Origin: Candidatus Vogelbacteria bacterium CG10_big_fil_rev_8_21_14_0_10_51_16
GTDB taxonomy: Bacteria; Patescibacteriota; Minisyncoccia; Phycocordibacterales; JACRKE01
Length of the DNA: 36,265 bases
Reading direction: 5' to 3'
NCBI GenBank assembly: GCA_002774795.1
Contig: PCYI01000021.1
Coordinates: 350 to 36,614 of the forward strand
Shown here: positions 7,546 through 14,870 of the stretch, piece after piece
Layout of the letters: each line of letters begins with the position of its first letter
Numbering within the stretch: position 1 is the first letter of the stretch
Notes under the pieces: generated by a model
The model's database searches: none
What the model was told of the DNA's origin: nothing
What the model saw: only the letters and a program-made list of their open reading frames with translations
Translations under genes and position numbers: made by a program

Positions 7546-9195
7546 CTATGCACCCATGTCAAGATGCGTTAAAGCGAAGGCGGAGTTTACTTCCGTTTTT
7601 TTGCCCGGGTTAAATATGTCAAAGGGGTCGAAAATCTTTTTTACCTCCTTGAAAAGCCCAAAGATGCGCTCGCCGTACATTTGCTCAAGGTAGGGGCCGC
7701 GAATAAGGCCGTCGTTGTGCTCACCCGACATAGAGCCTTTGTATCTAAAGACTAGCGCGTACACTTCAGCTCCGAGTTTTTTTATAATCTCTACGCTCTT
7801 GGGGTCGCTCATATCCATAAGGGGGATAATATGGAAGTTGCCCCCGCCAATGTGTCCCGCAATGGTGTAGGTGATGGGGTAGCGCTCCATAATGGCATAG
7901 AGTTGGGGCAAAAACTTCGGCAGAAGGTCGGGGCGCACCACAATGTCGTCTATAAACGGAGCTGTGCGCTTGCCCCGCACATGGTGGCGGAGCATATTGA
8001 AGCTCTCGCGCCGCACCGTCCAGTATTTTTTATTCTCGGCCTCGCTCGCTGTTACCTTAGTGCGCAGATCGAACGGCTTGAGGGCGGCCTCCGCTTTGTG
8101 GGCTTGCGCCTCCGCCTCTTCGTCGGACTCCGCCGTGAACTCGGCCATTAGTACCAGCTTGGGAGCACCGCCACGCAAGGCCATGAGAAGCTCTGGCAAG
8201 AAACTCCAGGCCATCCTGACCATCCCCAGCCCCATCTGCTTGGCGAGCTGTGGCAAAAAACGAAGGGCGATGTTAAAGGTGTGGTCGTCGTACGACTCAA
8301 AGCTCTCTGGCCGGTGAGCGAGCACGGCCTCATCAATCTCGCCGAGCCGCGCCATGTCGTTTAAAAATATTACAAGTAGGCGGGCATGGGGCTTGGGTCG
8401 CACAAGCCCAAGAGTGATTTCGGTGATAATGCCGAGCGTCCCTTGGGAGCCGACGATAAGTTGGGTGGGGTCAAAGAGGCCCCGCTCACGGTTGTAGACA
8501 TTCCAAAGGGCGTAGCCGGAGGAGTTCTTACCCACCTGAGGCTTTGCTAGTTTTAACTCCTCTTCATGGTCAAAAACTAATTTTGAAAGCTTACGATACA
8601 AGTCACCCTCTACCGAATGAAGTCGCTTCTTCGCCTCGAGCGCGGCAAGGGTCAGAGGCTTAAACTCATACTCCTCGCCGTCTTCGAGGACCATCTTCAC
8701 CGCTCGCACATAACGCTCCGTCTTGCCGTAAGAAAGCGACTTCTCGCCTCCGGCATTGTTGGCCACGATGCCCCCTAAGGCACATAGCTCGCGCGAAGCC
8801 GGGTAGCTCGGAAAGATGAGATTGTGTTTGAGGGTCTCGCGCTCAAAATCGCGGTAATACATGCCTGGCTCCACGACCGCGTAGTCGGGGCCGATCTCTC
8901 GCAAATGGTTCATGTGGCGTGTGAAAACCATTACAATCGAAGTCGAAAGTGGCCCACCTGACATGTCAGTACCGGCAGCCCGGGCGGTGAGCGAAATATG
9001 TCGACCCGCTTCCCGCTCTTTGCGTACAAACTTGACCAAGTGTTTAACATCATCCACGTCGCGTGGAAAGACCACCACTTGTGGACACACCCGAAACAAA
9101 CTTGCATCTCGGCTGTAGGTTTCTAAGGTGGCCTCATCGGCCATCACCTCCCCACGCACGACCATCTGCAACTGTTGAGCAAGCGTCATCATCAT
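7546..9195 (-). CDS. FAD-linked oxidase, GlcD/D-lactate dehydrogenase type
   Basis: The 549-aa flavoenzyme has an N-terminal FAD-binding PCMH domain (residues about 35-250: VVVFPRDVDDVKHLV, ARAAGTDMSGG, VEPGMYYRDF, GGIVANNAGGEKSLSYGKT, GSQGTLGIITEITL). A C-terminal FAD-oxidase domain follows, with the metal-binding and active-site strings GHIGGGNFHI and SGEHNDGLIRG, and the typical end FDPFDIFNPGKK. No Cys-rich CCG/Fe-S domain follows, so it is the short form. It should oxidise a 2-hydroxy acid such as D-lactate or glycolate; the acceptor is unknown. TATACT with exactly 6 nt to the first of three ATGs (9193-9195) fixes the start and predicts a leaderless message. Confidence 0.85.
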   Translation of the reverse strand: MMMTLAQQLQMVVRGEVMADEATLETYSRDASLFRVCPQVVVFPRDVDDVKHLVKFVRKEREAGRHISLTARAAGTDMSGGPLSTSIVMVFTRHMNHLREIGPDYAVVEPGMYYRDFERETLKHNLIFPSYPASRELCALGGIVANNAGGEKSLSYGKTERYVRAVKMVLEDGEEYEFKPLTLAALEAKKRLHSVEGDLYRKLSKLVFDHEEELKLAKPQVGKNSSGYALWNVYNRERGLFDPTQLIVGSQGTLGIITEITLGLVRPKPHARLLVIFLNDMARLGEIDEAVLAHRPESFESYDDHTFNIALRFLPQLAKQMGLGMVRMAWSFLPELLMALRGGAPKLVLMAEFTAESDEEAEAQAHKAEAALKPFDLRTKVTASEAENKKYWTVRRESFNMLRHHVRGKRTAPFIDDIVVRPDLLPKFLPQLYAIMERYPITYTIAGHIGGGNFHIIPLMDMSDPKSVEIIKKLGAEVYALVFRYKGSMSGEHNDGLIRGPYLEQMYGERIFGLFKEVKKIFDPFDIFNPGKKTEVNSAFALTHLDMGA

Positions 9196-9207
9196 GACTA
9201 CAGTATA
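9193..9207 (-). promoter_or_regulatory. Leaderless-type -10 box for the FAD-linked oxidase
   Basis: TATACT (9202-9207, minus strand) is followed by GTAGTC and ATG. I see no clear -35 and no SD. Confidence 0.55.
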
Positions 9208-9265
9208 CCCCGCGGAGTACGAGAGCGCGTGGGGATAGTGCGACCTACTGACTGTGAGTTACGAA

Positions 9266-9292
9266 ATGGCCCCTCCTCCTGGCCGCGGGGAG
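9266..9292. repeat. CCTCC/GGAGG palindrome in intergenic DNA
   Basis: CCCCTCC and GGGGAGG arms lie around a TCCTGGCCGC loop. It resembles the repeats found inside the gene at 15115-15675 and in cfa. I see no gene in 9196-9469. Confidence 0.4.
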
Positions 9293-9309
9293 GAATCGCA
9301 AAGCACCCT

Positions 9310-9465
9310 CCCCCACATCCCCAGCCACTTAGTGACTGGGGATGTGGGGTGGGAGTGTGGTCTTATCTATAACCGACCAAGCACTAGCGCTGTAAAAAAA
9401 GAAAAGGCCCGCCGCGTTCACGCTACGGCGGACCTTTCGGGTCGGCAGAGCGGTCGCGGGGGCCT
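9310..9465. repeat. Copy 1 of a 156-bp module: palindrome plus terminator
   Basis: This is almost identical to 10218-10374; I count a two-base difference near 9377 and a one-base length difference. It contains a 39-nt near-perfect palindrome (9311-9349, core AGTGACTGGGGATG) and a minus-strand terminator (9394-9437). It sits just downstream of the gene at 9470-10030. Confidence 0.85.
9394..9437 (-). terminator. Rho-independent terminator after the 9470 gene
   Basis: On the minus strand AAGGTCCGCCG pairs with CGGCGGGCCTT around a TAGCGTGAACG-type loop, followed by TTCTTTTTTT. Confidence 0.8.
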
Positions 9466-9469
9466 GAAG

Positions 9470-10030
9470 TTAGTCCTTGGCTCCATGTCTGGGAAGGTAA
9501 AGCTCCACCTTCTCGTGCTTCTCGTGCTTCCCCTGCCGTTGCTCCGGCGTGGGTCGAGGAGGTGGAGGCAGTAACGGCGACGGATGAAAGTGCTCGCGTG
9601 CACTAAGCGCCTGATGCTTGGGGCACTCGTGCCGCATCCTGCAGTGGGTGTCCCACTGCCCCGAGTTCCAGCACAGCTTGTCGATGATGCTCTCGACTCT
9701 GCCGTGCAAGAACTCGAGCTCCTTGTGCAGGTTCTCGAGTCGCTCACTCGGCGAGAGGGAGAGGGTCTGCTCCACCCGCGACATGCGCGGGTCGGTGAGC
9801 TTGATGATGCTTTCCGTGACCCGCTCGACTCGCGCCATGCCGGCGAGAGTCCACACCTTCTCGTCCTGGAGCTCGACGATTCTGTGGACCTTACTAGCGA
9901 CGATGTAAGTAATACATGCGGAGTAGACGCAGGCAAGAAGCAAAAGCATGCCAAGAAACGTTACCCCCCTCCTCATCTCGGTCCTCCCCTCCTCACGGAG
10001 GGCCCCCATGTCTTCCTGCGGAATTCCCAT
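9470..10030 (-). CDS. Unknown single-pass membrane protein with coiled coil and Pro-rich tail
   Basis: ATG 10030 follows GAGGTGA at good spacing, and a TTGACC-18-TATCAT promoter lies about 50 nt upstream. A second ATG (codon 19) also has a good SD-like string and would start right before the membrane helix, so a shorter 168-aa form is possible. The helix covers about residues 23-45. A heptad-rich segment (about 50-125: ELQDEKVWTL, MSRVEQTL, RLENLHKELEFLHGRVESIIDKL) predicts a coiled coil. Two Cys-containing strings (KLCWNSGQWDTHC, RHECPKH) and a His/Pro/Lys-rich tail follow. No family was recognised. The gene ends in terminator module copy 1. Confidence 0.6.
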   Translation of the reverse strand: MGIPQEDMGALREEGRTEMRRGVTFLGMLLLLACVYSACITYIVASKVHRIVELQDEKVWTLAGMARVERVTESIIKLTDPRMSRVEQTLSLSPSERLENLHKELEFLHGRVESIIDKLCWNSGQWDTHCRMRHECPKHQALSAREHFHPSPLLPPPPRPTPEQRQGKHEKHEKVELYLPRHGAKD

Positions 10031-10077
10031 CTAAATCACCTCTTTTGGGTACTGGGGCGGTATGCCCCTCTATGTTA

Positions 10078-10107
10078 ATGATAGCACATACCGGCACACA
10101 AGGTCAA
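10078..10107 (-). promoter_or_regulatory. Promoter of the coiled-coil membrane protein gene
   Basis: TTGACC (10102-10107) and TATCAT (10078-10083) are separated by 18 nt on the minus strand. The leader of about 45 nt carries the SD. Confidence 0.5.
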
Positions 10108-10150
10108 GGGCTGTGGGTGTGTCTGCTCGCACCTCACTCATCCCTCGAGT

Positions 10151-10211
10151 GTCATCCCGTTGCACAACGGGATCCAGGTTCAATTGTCTGTTAGCGACCA
10201 GGTCGCTAACA
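10151..10211. repeat. Two adjacent palindromes, both with relatives near the start of the window
   Basis: ATCCCGTTG-CA-CAACGGGAT followed by CCAGGTTCAA matches the arms at 409-481. Directly beyond lies GTTAGCGACCAGGTCGCTAAC (10191-10211 region), whose inner TAGCGACC-A-GGTCGCTA also occurs inside the fibronectin III gene at about 1105-1123. I see no gene in 10031-10381. Confidence 0.6.
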
Positions 10212-10217
10212 CTACAC

Positions 10218-10374
10218 CCCCACATCCCCAGCCACTTAGTGACTGGGGATGTGGGGTGGGAGTGTGGTCTTATCTATAACCGAGAAAGCACTAGCGCTGT
10301 AAAAAAAGAAAAGGCCCGCCGCGTTCACGCTACGGCGGACCTTTCGGGTCGGCAGAGCGGTCGCGGGGGGCCTG
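10218..10374. repeat. Copy 2 of the 156-bp module: palindrome plus terminator
   Basis: This is the near-identical partner of 9310-9465, with its palindrome at 10219-10257. It sits just downstream of the 34-aa gene at 10382, the same relative position as copy 1, and ends the second transcription unit. Confidence 0.85.
10301..10344 (-). terminator. Rho-independent terminator after the 34-aa gene
   Basis: Same hairpin and T-run as at 9394-9437, on the minus strand. Confidence 0.8.
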
Positions 10375-10381
10375 GTCACAA

Positions 10382-10486
10382 TCATGTGTAGTAGTGCAGG
10401 GCTAGGAGACAGGCCATCGCAACAATACCACAGATTGCTATGATGGCCTTCTGTCTCATCAGCTCCTTTACCGGGTTATCATGCAT
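10382..10486 (-). CDS. Very small membrane protein, 34 aa
   Basis: The product has a charged start (MHDNPVKELMRQK) followed by a single membrane helix (AIIAICGIVAMACLLAL) and ends HYYT. A near-perfect SD, AAGGAGGTGG, precedes the ATG by 5 nt. The gene lies 48 nt after the stop of the 205-aa membrane protein on the same strand, so the two are probably co-transcribed, and the terminator module follows within 40 nt. It would be missed by usual length cut-offs. Function is unknown; small single-helix proteins often modulate a larger membrane partner, here perhaps the upstream gene product. Confidence 0.65.
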   Translation of the reverse strand: MHDNPVKELMRQKAIIAICGIVAMACLLALHYYT

Positions 10487-10534
10487 TTTTACCACCTCCT
10501 TTCAATTTGCTGAAAATCTCAGAAGTGGTGGCTG

Positions 10535-11152
10535 CTACAACTGGGGGATAGGCGTGGGGCCGACGAGCTCGAGTCGGCCGTCATTGTCATTGTGGCTGTC
10601 GGCGCGAGGAGCGGTGTCCGCACGCGACACAGGCCCATCGGTCTGACCATCCGCGTCGCCAGCGCTCGGACCAGAAGGCGGCGCTCCTCCTCCACCCCGG
10701 AAGCCTGCCACAACACTCGCCACTCTAGTACAGAAGGTCTGCCAGACGTGGACCGCGAAGCCGGCGACGCAAAAGGTCACAACCGCGAGCATTGGGCATA
10801 GAATAAGCCATGTATAGCGCTCCTCGAACAGGAAGCGCGCCAACCCTTGGTAGCCTAAACCCGACGCGACGAGTGAAGCCGCGGCCGACAAGAACGGGAT
10901 GGCGAACCAGAAGACGATGACGTAGGCGCCAACACGGTTACCTCTAGTGAAGTCGTCGAAATCTTGCAACCTTCGGCACTTCGGCCAGCCGCCCGTGACC
11001 ATGAACCCGAGGATGAAAAGCGCCGCCGGCCCAAGCAAGAAGATGAACTCGACCCCCGGCCGAGACAATTCAGCCGTTCCGATGATGAGCAAGTACGGGA
11101 TGGTCAGGACAAGCCCGACCAGACAGTAGAGTACCCCAAGCAACACATGCAT
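10535..11152 (-). CDS. Unknown multi-pass membrane protein with hydrophilic C-terminal tail
   Basis: The 205-aa protein shows four hydrophobic segments at about residues 3-25, 32-55, 78-103 and 112-138. A tail of about 60 residues rich in Gly, Pro, Asp and Ser follows. The ATG at 11152 is chosen because GGGAGGT lies 6 nt before it; an upstream in-frame TTG overlaps that SD and is unlikely. The promoter is TTGACG-17-TACACT (11209-11237), about 55 nt upstream. A short cytosolic loop between helices 2 and 3 (WPKCRRLQDFDDFTRGNR) is charged. I do not recognise the family. It heads a two-gene unit with the 34-aa membrane protein. Confidence 0.6.
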   Translation of the reverse strand: MHVLLGVLYCLVGLVLTIPYLLIIGTAELSRPGVEFIFLLGPAALFILGFMVTGGWPKCRRLQDFDDFTRGNRVGAYVIVFWFAIPFLSAAASLVASGLGYQGLARFLFEERYTWLILCPMLAVVTFCVAGFAVHVWQTFCTRVASVVAGFRGGGGAPPSGPSAGDADGQTDGPVSRADTAPRADSHNDNDGRLELVGPTPIPQL

Positions 11153-11208
11153 ACCGATACCTCCCAAAAGGTGCTTAGACGGAGGCGCTCGCCCCCACCA
11201 CTACTTAA

Positions 11209-11237
11209 AGTGTACTACTGAAATCTACTATCGTCAA
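11209..11237 (-). promoter_or_regulatory. Promoter of the 205-aa membrane protein gene
   Basis: TTGACG (11232-11237), a 17-nt spacer and TACACT (11209-11214) on the minus strand. Confidence 0.5.
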
Positions 11238-11276
11238 TAGTAGCGGTAGCTTAAACCATCACGCTCACCGCACACA

Positions 11277-11313
11277 CCCATATCCCCAGTCACTAAGTGA
11301 CTGGGGATATGGG
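11277..11313. repeat. Perfect 18-bp palindrome, same family as in truB
   Basis: CCCATATCCCCAGTCACT, one central A, then its exact reverse complement. It shares the AGTCACT-A-AGTGACT core with 9311-9349, 10219-10257 and 33743-33777. It lies 8 nt beyond the stop of the FAD reductase gene, where it could also act as an mRNA 3' hairpin. Confidence 0.8.
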
Positions 11314-11320
11314 TCTACTT

Positions 11321-12760
11321 TCAGCGTGAGCGTCTAAGTGGTTTTTGTTGTCTTAAGCCAAGTCTCCACCTTGGGCGTATCGCCTTAAGGAAACCGGCTT
11401 TAACCGTGGATACATACCGTTCACGTACCACCACTTTTTCATAGAAGTCCAAGAAGGCAGCCGCACGATATACTGCTCGCAATTGCTCGTAGAGGGTTTT
11501 TGGATAACTGTGCCAGAATTCGCCCTCCGGTGCATAAAGATGAGCGTACAATATCTTTCTTCCGTTAAGCCGTGTGGTCAATCGTTCCATCACTCGATTT
11601 ACCTGCACGAACTCTCGATATGCAAGCGCGAGCGGACCCCAGATGCCGACGTTCATGACCCTGCCGGCGCCAATATTCGTCGGGGAGAACGGGTGTACCG
11701 CATCAGTCCGCAACAGGCAAAGCCATAAGGGATAGATACCGAGGTGCTCGTGGGTATGCTCTAGGAGTGCGGTGGTGCGTTCAAGTGGCACGCTGATATC
11801 TTGGACAAAATACTCCTGCGCCGTACCCGTCTCGTGAAGCGCTTGGTAGAACGTCCGAGTGTTCATGATCGGGTTCAAGATAAATCGTGTCAGGCGATTG
11901 AATGGCACGCGGAAGCGATCGAAGGCATACTTCCCGACAAAGAACGCGCCACGGTCGTACCGGAAAAGGTAGTCAATGAGCGGCACCACCTCCTCGCGGA
12001 TCACTCCCGCCCGGCTTATCGTATCGGCGTGCAGCGAAAACCACTCATCATGGGCCCGACAAAAGCGTGCCAAGGGAAGACCGCCGGTTTCGTGACAGCG
12101 CGTACCGAGCATGATGACCCCACGGTCTCTTGCGAAAAGTAGTCCACCAATGAAGTCGACCCCGACGTTGTCCCAATGCTTCTCGGTGACGGCGACCGCT
12201 TCCGAGAAGCTTGCTACCGGGAGGTAGCGAAGTCTGACGTAACGAGTCGCAGGGATCAACCGCAGGCGGATTGCGGTGATTACACCAAGGCTTCCGCAGG
12301 AACCAGGGATTGCGCGAAAAAGATCGGTGTGGCTGCTGGGAGAGGCGGTGACCAGAGCGCCGTCGCCAAGCAGAACGTCGTAGCTCTCACACAATTCATG
12401 GACAAGGCCATGCCGATACGAGCTGCTCTCGCCCGCCCCGCCTGCAATTGCGCCACCCAAGGTGATGTTCGGAAACTCGGGAACGACCGCGGGGACAAGA
12501 CCACGCCTGCCTGTCTCGTACACCAGCTGCTCCATGGTAACTCCCGGCTCAACGAGAGCCGTGTTGCTACCGGGGTCAATCTCGAGCACGTGGGTAAGGG
12601 TTGAGGTATCAATGCTCCGATCCTTGTCAAATCGCTGGGTCCGCGTGCTGTTCGTACTGCCATGGTAGATGCGGACGCCACGAACACCAGCATGATTCAG
12701 GAGACGAAGCTGGTCCTGAAGCACTGCGACTCGTTTTTTGTGCTCGGCACTATTACTCAT
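11321..12760 (-). CDS. FAD-binding reductase of the DHCR24 (delta-24 sterol reductase) family
   Basis: The 479-aa protein opens with a PCMH-type FAD domain and reads remarkably like eukaryotic DHCR24/Diminuto: VEPGVTMEQLV, TLGGAIAGGAGESSSYRHGLVHE, DVLLGDGALVTASPSSHTDLFRAIPGSCGSLGVITAIRLRLIPA is the order of its segments. Later matches are VVPLIDYLFRYDRGAFF, IYPLWLC and ILYAHLYAPEGEFW. Such enzymes reduce an isolated carbon-carbon double bond with NADPH via FAD. No sterol pathway is visible. The gene starts 24 nt after the cfa-like gene on the same strand. In actinobacteria a similar pair (TmsB/TmsA, also called BfaB/BfaA) makes 10-methyl fatty acids. I infer that it reduces a methylene-lipid intermediate here. 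Confidence 0.75.
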   Translation of the reverse strand: MSNSAEHKKRVAVLQDQLRLLNHAGVRGVRIYHGSTNSTRTQRFDKDRSIDTSTLTHVLEIDPGSNTALVEPGVTMEQLVYETGRRGLVPAVVPEFPNITLGGAIAGGAGESSSYRHGLVHELCESYDVLLGDGALVTASPSSHTDLFRAIPGSCGSLGVITAIRLRLIPATRYVRLRYLPVASFSEAVAVTEKHWDNVGVDFIGGLLFARDRGVIMLGTRCHETGGLPLARFCRAHDEWFSLHADTISRAGVIREEVVPLIDYLFRYDRGAFFVGKYAFDRFRVPFNRLTRFILNPIMNTRTFYQALHETGTAQEYFVQDISVPLERTTALLEHTHEHLGIYPLWLCLLRTDAVHPFSPTNIGAGRVMNVGIWGPLALAYREFVQVNRVMERLTTRLNGRKILYAHLYAPEGEFWHSYPKTLYEQLRAVYRAAAFLDFYEKVVVRERYVSTVKAGFLKAIRPRWRLGLRQQKPLRRSR

Positions 12761-12784
12761 TGCGGGATGATTAGGTTATTCCGT

Positions 12785-14074
12785 TCACCGCACTGTCTCG
12801 TATCCCCCCTCCACCCCATTCGGCGAGAGGACGATTTGCCAGAGCTGGATACTGCGGGCGCGGAAAGCGCCGGCGCAAGCAAGCAGGTAGTAGCGCCACA
12901 TGCGGTGGAAGCGGTCGTCATAGCTGGCAGTCGGGTTCAATCCCACCCCTCCCACCCCACCCCAGCCCTCCTCTCGGGCAGGGGAGGGGGCATACACCCT
13001 GGCCCCAGCACCAGAGCAGAGCTCAGTGCGGGGCACAGCAGGAGAGGGGGTTAAGCCTACGCCCCGCTTACACCACCACCGCTCAAAGTTTTTATGCCAG
13101 GCAATGAGCGTAGTGTTGTAGTCGGGGCCGAAGTTGTGCCAGTCTTCGAGGACGAACAGACCCTCGAGGGCGCGGACCGTCTTTGAGCTTTGAGGAATCA
13201 TGCCGTTTGGAAAAATGTACTTGGTAATCCACGGGTCCACGCCAGAGGTGCGATGGTTATGGCCGATGGTTTGTAGAACAAAGAGTCCTTCCGGCTTGAG
13301 CATCTTTCTGACAACATCGAAGTAGGTGCGGTAGTTTTTGTGGCCGACGTGCTCAAACATGCCGAGCGAAACGATGTGGTCGTATTCACCTTTAACGTCT
13401 CGGTAGTCTTGTAGACGAAACTCGACCTTGTCGGCCACACCAGCCTCGTGCGCTCGCTCTTCGGCGAGCACCACCTGCTCCTTTGAGACGGTCACTCCTG
13501 TGACGCGCACGCCGTACTTCTCGGCAACATAAATGGCAAAGCTTCCCCAGCCGCAACCGATGTCGAGGATGTGTAATGGTTCGCCGTCCTCACTCCGCGT
13601 CCGTTTATCGAGCCCAAGCTTACGGCAGACCAAGTCGAGTTTTGCTTCCTGGGCGGAGTCTAGGTTTTCTGGGACACGCTCGAGATCTTTCCAATAAGCG
13701 CAGGTGTAGGTCATGCGGTGGTCGAGCATGGCCTCGTACAAGTCGTTGCCGATGTCGTAATGCTTCTCTCCCACCTCAAACGCTTTCCCCCTCCGCTGTT
13801 GGTTGGTAAGGCGGGAAAGAAGGTAGGTAAAGAGCGGGGCAATACCGACAATACGACTGTCGAGTTTGGCGCGGAGGATGCGGGCAATCATGTCGTCAAG
13901 CGCCTCACACTCCCACCAGCCGTCCATGTATGCCTCCCCGAGACCGAGCGAACCCCGCGCAAGCAAGCGACGGTAAAGCCGTTCGTCGTGTACTTTAATA
14001 TCAAAAGGACGGGCGCCATTAATTTCAATACCAGCTCCCTCCAAATGCTTCTTTATAATTTCTTTTGCATTCAT
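12785..14074 (-). CDS. cfa: Cyclopropane-fatty-acid-synthase-like methyltransferase with repeat-derived insert
   Basis: The 429-aa protein follows E. coli Cfa closely: N-terminal lipid-binding part (GLGEAYMDGWWE), YDIGNDLYEAMLDHRMTYTCAYW with the conserved Cys, SAM motif LDIGCGWGSFA, FEHVG with the conserved Glu, DPWITKYIFPNG and DWHNFGPDYNTTL. Two oddities stand out. The position of E. coli His266 (LLHTIG), which I recall as a bicarbonate ligand, is Gln (VLQTIG). Residues about 336-380 (KRGVGLTPSP to GGVGLNP) have no counterpart and are encoded by a CT-rich palindromic repeat. ATG 14074 is preferred over a TTG 11 codons upstream. The substrate would be unsaturated acyl chains of phospholipids, probably scavenged, with SAM as methyl donor. 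Confidence 0.85.
   Translation of the reverse strand: MNAKEIIKKHLEGAGIEINGARPFDIKVHDERLYRRLLARGSLGLGEAYMDGWWECEALDDMIARILRAKLDSRIVGIAPLFTYLLSRLTNQQRRGKAFEVGEKHYDIGNDLYEAMLDHRMTYTCAYWKDLERVPENLDSAQEAKLDLVCRKLGLDKRTRSEDGEPLHILDIGCGWGSFAIYVAEKYGVRVTGVTVSKEQVVLAEERAHEAGVADKVEFRLQDYRDVKGEYDHIVSLGMFEHVGHKNYRTYFDVVRKMLKPEGLFVLQTIGHNHRTSGVDPWITKYIFPNGMIPQSSKTVRALEGLFVLEDWHNFGPDYNTTLIAWHKNFERWWCKRGVGLTPSPAVPRTELCSGAGARVYAPSPAREEGWGGVGGVGLNPTASYDDRFHRMWRYYLLACAGAFRARSIQLWQIVLSPNGVEGGYETVR
12935..13069. repeat. Repeat element inside the cfa reading frame (135 bp)
   Basis: The plus strand reads CCCTCCTCTC-GGGCA-GGGGAGGGGG, then a nested GCCCC-A-GCAC/GTGC-GGGGC hairpin, then AGGAGAGGGGGTTAA. It is a palindrome within a palindrome and encodes 45 in-frame residues. 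Similar CT-rich palindromes are at 15366-15388 and 9266-9292. Confidence 0.75.
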
Positions 14075-14242
14075 TTTGCATTCATAAGGTTTATCATACA
14101 ATACCAATACAATACCAAACTGACTGGGTAGTTGAAAGTCGAGCCTCCAAGTCAGAAAGATGCACCGGACACATCAAGAGCCCGGAAGCTCTCGATGTCT
14201 ACCGTGACTTTTTGGTCAGGGTAGAATGTCGAGCATACGGGC

Positions 14243-14836
14243 TCAAGCGAGAGTTTGCTTGCTCGCCTTATCATCGCCCCACAGATAGTCGCCAACAATT
14301 GACACGAGTTCATTGAGGGCCGTGCCGAAATCTGCGTTGACAATCTGATGGTCACATTCGCGACAGTGTTTAAGTTCCTCCTCCGCAGTAACAAGCCGAC
14401 GGTAAATCTGGGCTCTATTATCACCTCGCCTTCTCAGGCGTTCAGCTAATACCTGAGGATGGGGCGGAACAACAAAAACAGTAAGAGCCCCCGGATATCG
14501 CCGCTTTATATCGCGCGCGCCTCGATAGTCCAAATCCACAAGTGGCACACCCTCTTCGAGTGCCCGGTGGAGTGAGAACCATGGAAGCCCATATAGGTGT
14601 CCATGAATCATCTTCCACTCTACGAAAAAACCGCAGAGCACCCGAATGACAAAACCGATGATCGAGTAGAACCAGTAGTGCGCCCCATGCACCTCTGGGG
14701 TGCCGTTGTTGATCCTGGGCCTCCGCGACGTGGCCGTGACCACGCGAGCGAAGCCAGCAATGCGATCTTCGAGACCCTTTCGCAGAGCATCCTTGCCGAC
14801 TCCAGATGGCCCGACGAGAATTACAATCTTGCTCAT
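14243..14836 (-). CDS. gmk: Guanylate kinase-like protein with hydrophobic lid segment
   Basis: The 197-aa protein has the P-loop GPSGVGKD, the GMP-site strings TSRRPR, EVHGAHYWF and FVEW, LVDLDYRGARDIK, and the C-terminal VFVVPPH, ERLRRRGD and VNADFGTALNEL segments. It would phosphorylate GMP to GDP. The helix normally reading like HDEFKEMISRDAF is SIIGFVIRVLCGFF here, strikingly hydrophobic, and YYGT is LYGLP. It may be a diverged paralogue. ATG 14836 follows GAGGAGG by 5-6 nt; the 14 codons upstream are leader. The promoter is TTGACA-17-TAACTG (14902-14930), and the leader carries a GACTCC/GGAGTC hairpin (14871-14892). It is the only recognisable enzyme in the SD-bearing gene class. Confidence 0.8.
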   Translation of the reverse strand: MSKIVILVGPSGVGKDALRKGLEDRIAGFARVVTATSRRPRINNGTPEVHGAHYWFYSIIGFVIRVLCGFFVEWKMIHGHLYGLPWFSLHRALEEGVPLVDLDYRGARDIKRRYPGALTVFVVPPHPQVLAERLRRRGDNRAQIYRRLVTAEEELKHCRECDHQIVNADFGTALNELVSIVGDYLWGDDKASKQTLA

Positions 14837-14870
14837 TACTGCCCTCCTCGGGTCAGTCACAGAACTAAAA

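Noticed and set aside
14075-14107. Eleven-codon upstream extension of cfa
   Set aside because: It starts with TTG, has no SD, and MNAKEIIKKHL is a natural Cfa-like beginning.
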